From the NCBI GenBank assembly GCA_047975195.1, contig JBKEDB010000106.1:1-19176 (forward strand): a stretch of 19,176 nt of DNA, in the 5' to 3' direction. Under the pieces are notes generated by a model that did not search any database, was not told the origin of the DNA, and worked only from the letters and a program-made list of their open reading frames with translations. This document shows positions 16,984-19,176 of the stretch, one piece after another. The stretch is from Cumulibacter sp047975195 (GTDB lineage Bacteria > Actinomycetota > Actinomycetes > Mycobacteriales > Antricoccaceae). Made by a program: the position numbers and the translations under genes. Position 1 is the first letter of the stretch; every line of letters starts with the position of its first letter.

Positions 16984-17475
16984 ATGCAGACGCGTGGTGT
17001 TGTGTTTGTCCACTCCGCCCCGCCGGCGTTAACGCCGCATGCCGAGTGGGCAATTTCGTCGACCCTTGGACTTCCCGTGCGCATCCAGTGGACTGCGCAG
17101 CCGGCCGCCGAGGGCGAGTTGCGTGGTGAGGTGGTGTTCTCCGGACCTTCCGGCTCCGCGCACCGGATCGCCTCAGCTCTCAAGGCGTGGCCGATGTTGG
17201 TCTTCGAGGTGACCGAAGAGCCGACCGCGGGCACCGACGGTGAACGAATCGCGCACATTCCCGGACGTGGGATCTTCCGTGCTCAGGTCGGCGTGAACGG
17301 CGACATCGTCGTCTCCGAGAATCAGTTGCGCTCCTTACGCGACTCGGCCCGCACCGTCGAGGAGTTCCGGCATGGGCTGGACCAGTTGACGGGCCAGAGC
17401 ATCGACGATGCGCTCGAGATCTACCGCGAGGGAGGGGACGGCGCCCCCGTGACCTGGCTACACCGCGCCGGCTAG
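16984..17475 (+). CDS. DUF3145 domain-containing protein
   Basis: This 163-residue protein matches the conserved actinobacterial DUF3145 family from end to end: TRGVVFVHSAPPALTPHAEW at the start, IQWTAQPA, FEVTEEPTAGTDG, HIPGRGIFRAQVGVNGDIVVSE and a C-terminal helix with RSLRDSARTVEEFRHGLDQLTG. No biochemical function is known to me. The ATG at 16984 is set by GGAGG 6-10 nt upstream. In other actinobacteria this gene commonly lies beside the fatty-acid synthesis cluster (fabD-fabH-acpP-fabF), and here it is convergent with accD and fabF, which keeps that association. It has no signal peptide or membrane segment and is probably cytoplasmic. Confidence 0.93.
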   Translation: MQTRGVVFVHSAPPALTPHAEWAISSTLGLPVRIQWTAQPAAEGELRGEVVFSGPSGSAHRIASALKAWPMLVFEVTEEPTAGTDGERIAHIPGRGIFRAQVGVNGDIVVSENQLRSLRDSARTVEEFRHGLDQLTGQSIDDALEIYREGGDGAPVTWLHRAG

Positions 17476-17615
17476 TTGCCGCCAGCGACCTCGCCCGCGA
17501 CTGGGATGCGCTGCCTGTCGAGAACGCTCGCGAACTGCTCAGATCGCTGATATCTAAGGTGATCGTTCCGCCACACCGCTGCAATAGCCGCGGGCCCTCA
17601 TCGCTTGTCCGATGA
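17476..17615 (+). pseudogene. Possible remnant of a large serine recombinase C-terminus
   Basis: Directly after the DUF3145 stop, one frame is open to TGA at 17613-17615 and reads SDLARDWDALPVENARELLR, then SLISKVIVPPHR. This resembles the end of large serine recombinases, where a W-x-x-L-P-x-x-x-R-R/E-hydrophobic run leads into a VVVLP strand. No start codon, catalytic domain or rest of the protein is present, so if the resemblance is real it is a decayed leftover. It is too short for certainty. Confidence 0.35.
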
Positions 17616-17616
17616 G
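17597..17616 (+). terminator. Possible weak terminator downstream of DUF3145
   Basis: CTCATCG (17597-17603) and CGATGAG (17610-17616) form a 7-bp stem with a 6-nt loop, 120 nt after the DUF3145 stop. There is no T-run. The larger hairpin at 17673-17703 could equally stop this transcript. Confidence 0.3.
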
Positions 17617-17672
17617 CGGGTGCGGACGCTTGGTCCAATGCCCGGCTGCGGGGCGCAGCGATTGCGCATCGG

Positions 17673-17703
17673 CGGTGGGTACCGATTCGGTCGGTACCCA
17701 CCG
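17673..17703. terminator. Strong hairpin terminator after accD, possibly bidirectional
   Basis: A perfect 13-bp stem (arms 17673-17685 and 17691-17703, loop TTCGG) lies 11 nt beyond the accD stop on the minus strand, in the convergent gap with DUF3145. Being symmetric, it can act on both transcripts. Confidence 0.8.
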
Positions 17704-17714
17704 AACGGTGGCGT

Positions 17715-19121
17715 TTACAAGGGGATGTTGCCGTGCATACCCCGGCCACTTGGGCGGCTCGCCAACGCCGTGACCAGTTCGATCTGCGTCTGTACCGGCT
17801 CGATCACGCTGTCCACCACACCCAATTCGACGGCACGGTGGACGTCACCGGCGATCTTCTCGTGCTCGGCGGCCAACTTGTCGTGCAGCGCCTCGCGCTC
17901 CTCTATCGGGGCGGCGGCGAGGGTCTTGCGGTGCAGGATGCCCACTGCTGCCTTCGCGCCCATAACAGCGACCTCCGCGGTCGGCCAGGCAAAGACCTTG
18001 GTCGCCCCGAGCGACTTCGAGTTCATCGCGATGTAGGCCCCGCCGTACACCTTTCGAGTGACCAGGGTGACTCGCGGCACGACGCATTCCGCGAACGCGT
18101 GCAGCAGCTTCGCGCCGCGGCGTACGACGCCGTCCCACTCCTGACCGACGCCCGGCAAGTAGCCCGGGACGTCGACGACGACAACCAGCGGAACGCCGAG
18201 CGCGTCGCACATCCGCACGAAGCGCGAGGACTTCTCGGCGCTGTGCGAATCCAGGCAACCACCGAGCCGGATCGGATTGTTCGCGATGACGCCGACTGTG
18301 CGTCCGGCCATGCGGCCGAGGCCGCAGACGATGTTCGGTGCCCACTTCGGCTGGATCTCCAGCAGGTCGCCGTCCAACAGTTCACGCAGGAGCGGCCGGA
18401 CGTCGTATGCCCGGCGTGCCGATTCCGGCAGTGCCGTCTCGAGCGCCGGCTTCTCCTTGAGTTGCGTGAGGTCGAACTTGCCCTGTTCGCTCAGCAGCGT
18501 GGCCAGTTCCCGGGCGGTGTTCAACGCGGACTCGTCGTCGTCGGTCGTGATGTGGACGACGCCGCTCTTCTTGCCGTGTGTATCGGGGCCGCCTAGCGCC
18601 TCCATGTCGACCTGTTCGCCGGTGACCGACCGAACGACCTCCGGTCCGGTGACGAATACTCGACCGGACGAGGACATGATCACCACGTCGGTGAGTGCCG
18701 GACCGTACGCGGCGCCGCCGGCGGCCGGACCGAGTACGACGGAAATCTGCGGGATCCGGCCCGAGGCATGCACCATCGCGGCGAACACCTGCCCCACAGC
18801 GTCGAGTGCCTCAACGCCCTCGGCGAGCCTGGCTCCGCCGGAGTGCCAGATACCGACACAAGCGACGCGCTCGCGATTCGCGGTGTCGATGGCGTCGACG
18901 ATATTGGCGCAACCGGCCGAGCCCATCGCGCCGCCCATCTTGGTGGCATCCGTGCAGAATGCGATGGTCGGCGCGCCGTCTACCTTCCCGCGTCCCCACA
19001 CGACACCGGTGCCTTCGTCGCGACGGTTCGCCAACTCCAGCGTGTCCGCATCGAAAAGCGTGGCCAGCCGGGTGACTGGATCTCGGGGATCAACAGCTGG
19101 CTCGGTGGTCGTCGTCGACAC
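17715..19121 (-). CDS. accD: Acyl-CoA carboxylase carboxyltransferase (beta) subunit, AccD6-like
   Basis: This 468-residue carboxyltransferase moves the carboxyl group from biotin to acetyl-CoA and/or propionyl-CoA. Both oxyanion-hole segments are present: GGAAYGPALTD (135-145) in the N-half and YGGAYIAM (359-366) in the C-half, with DVPGYLPGVGQEW between them and no zinc finger. Length is close to mycobacterial AccD6 (about 473). The GTG at 19121 has AAGGAG upstream, which overlaps the stop region of the preceding ketosynthase gene. Standing directly behind a FabF/KasA-type gene, as accD6 stands behind kasB in mycobacteria, it probably supplies malonyl-CoA for fatty-acid elongation. It needs a biotin-carrying alpha subunit from elsewhere. 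Propionyl-CoA use cannot be excluded. Confidence 0.92.
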   Translation of the reverse strand: MSTTTTEPAVDPRDPVTRLATLFDADTLELANRRDEGTGVVWGRGKVDGAPTIAFCTDATKMGGAMGSAGCANIVDAIDTANRERVACVGIWHSGGARLAEGVEALDAVGQVFAAMVHASGRIPQISVVLGPAAGGAAYGPALTDVVIMSSSGRVFVTGPEVVRSVTGEQVDMEALGGPDTHGKKSGVVHITTDDDESALNTARELATLLSEQGKFDLTQLKEKPALETALPESARRAYDVRPLLRELLDGDLLEIQPKWAPNIVCGLGRMAGRTVGVIANNPIRLGGCLDSHSAEKSSRFVRMCDALGVPLVVVVDVPGYLPGVGQEWDGVVRRGAKLLHAFAECVVPRVTLVTRKVYGGAYIAMNSKSLGATKVFAWPTAEVAVMGAKAAVGILHRKTLAAAPIEEREALHDKLAAEHEKIAGDVHRAVELGVVDSVIEPVQTQIELVTALASRPSGRGMHGNIPL

Positions 19122-19132
19122 GAAGGTGCTCC

Positions 19133-19176
19133 TTAGATCGTGGTGAACAGCAGGGCAGTGTTGTGGCCACCGAATC
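19133..19176 (-). CDS. fabF: 3-oxoacyl-ACP synthase II (FabF/KasA type), C-terminal end only
   Basis: The last 44 bases on the minus strand encode FGGHNTALLFTTI followed by TAA (19135-19133). FGGHN is the conserved C-terminal motif of beta-ketoacyl-ACP synthases of the FabF/KasA/KasB kind, which add two-carbon units from malonyl-ACP in type II fatty-acid synthesis. The rest lies outside the window. The stop is 11 nt before the accD GTG and the intervening AAGGAG serves accD, so the two are co-transcribed. Confidence 0.85.
   Translation of the reverse strand, partial: FGGHNTALLFTTI

Overview
This window is chromosomal DNA from a high-GC actinobacterium (class Actinomycetia). The evidence is the GC-rich coding with strong GC bias at third codon positions, GTG starts, several TANNNT boxes sitting 6-8 nt before a start codon, and the gene content: inositol-1-phosphate synthase, a DUF3145 protein, split methylmalonyl-CoA mutase with MeaB, and an AccD6-like carboxylase beta subunit directly after a FabF-type ketosynthase. 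The genus cannot be read from the sequence. Most of the window looks like ordinary housekeeping and lipid/acyl-CoA metabolism. I see no phage, CRISPR array, intact insertion sequence, rRNA or tRNA, and no convincing new multi-gene system. The best leads are small-scale.

Layout, left to right. (1) 1-478, minus: a PPOX-class FMN flavoenzyme, cut by the window edge and broken by an apparent one-base deletion. (2) 566-2146, minus: an orphan family-5 solute-binding lipoprotein with its own terminator. (3) 2394-3251, plus: a Nudix hydrolase fused to a NYN/PIN-like domain, overlapping tail to tail with (4) 3248-5550, minus: two translationally coupled acyl-CoA dehydrogenase genes that look like a heteromeric FadE pair. 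(5) 5693-6325, plus: a GNAT acetyltransferase. (6) 6476-8034, minus: a lipoprotein and a secreted protein in an overlapping two-gene operon. (7) 8169-13129, minus: mutA-mutB-meaB, the B12-dependent conversion between methylmalonyl-CoA and succinyl-CoA with its GTPase chaperone. (8) 13162-14844, minus: a DHA2-type MFS exporter, divergent from a TetR regulator (14973-15554, plus) with a clear palindromic operator between them. (9) 15630-16703, minus: ino1, supplying inositol for phosphatidylinositol and mycothiol. (10) 16984-17475, plus: DUF3145, followed by what may be a decayed serine-recombinase tail. (11) 17715-19176, minus: an accD6-like gene and the last codons of a fabF/kasA-type ketosynthase, the end of a fatty-acid synthesis cluster.

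How the genes fit together: the acyl-CoA dehydrogenase pair (beta-oxidation or sterol side-chain type chemistry), MutAB-MeaB (entry of propionyl-CoA carbon into the TCA cycle) and FabF-AccD (malonyl-CoA use in chain elongation) all handle acyl-CoA carbon, but they are separate transcription units. Three genes (the PPOX gene, the GNAT gene and mutA) have a -10-like hexamer so close to the start codon that leaderless transcription is likely. Two of those sites share the same 14-nt stretch.
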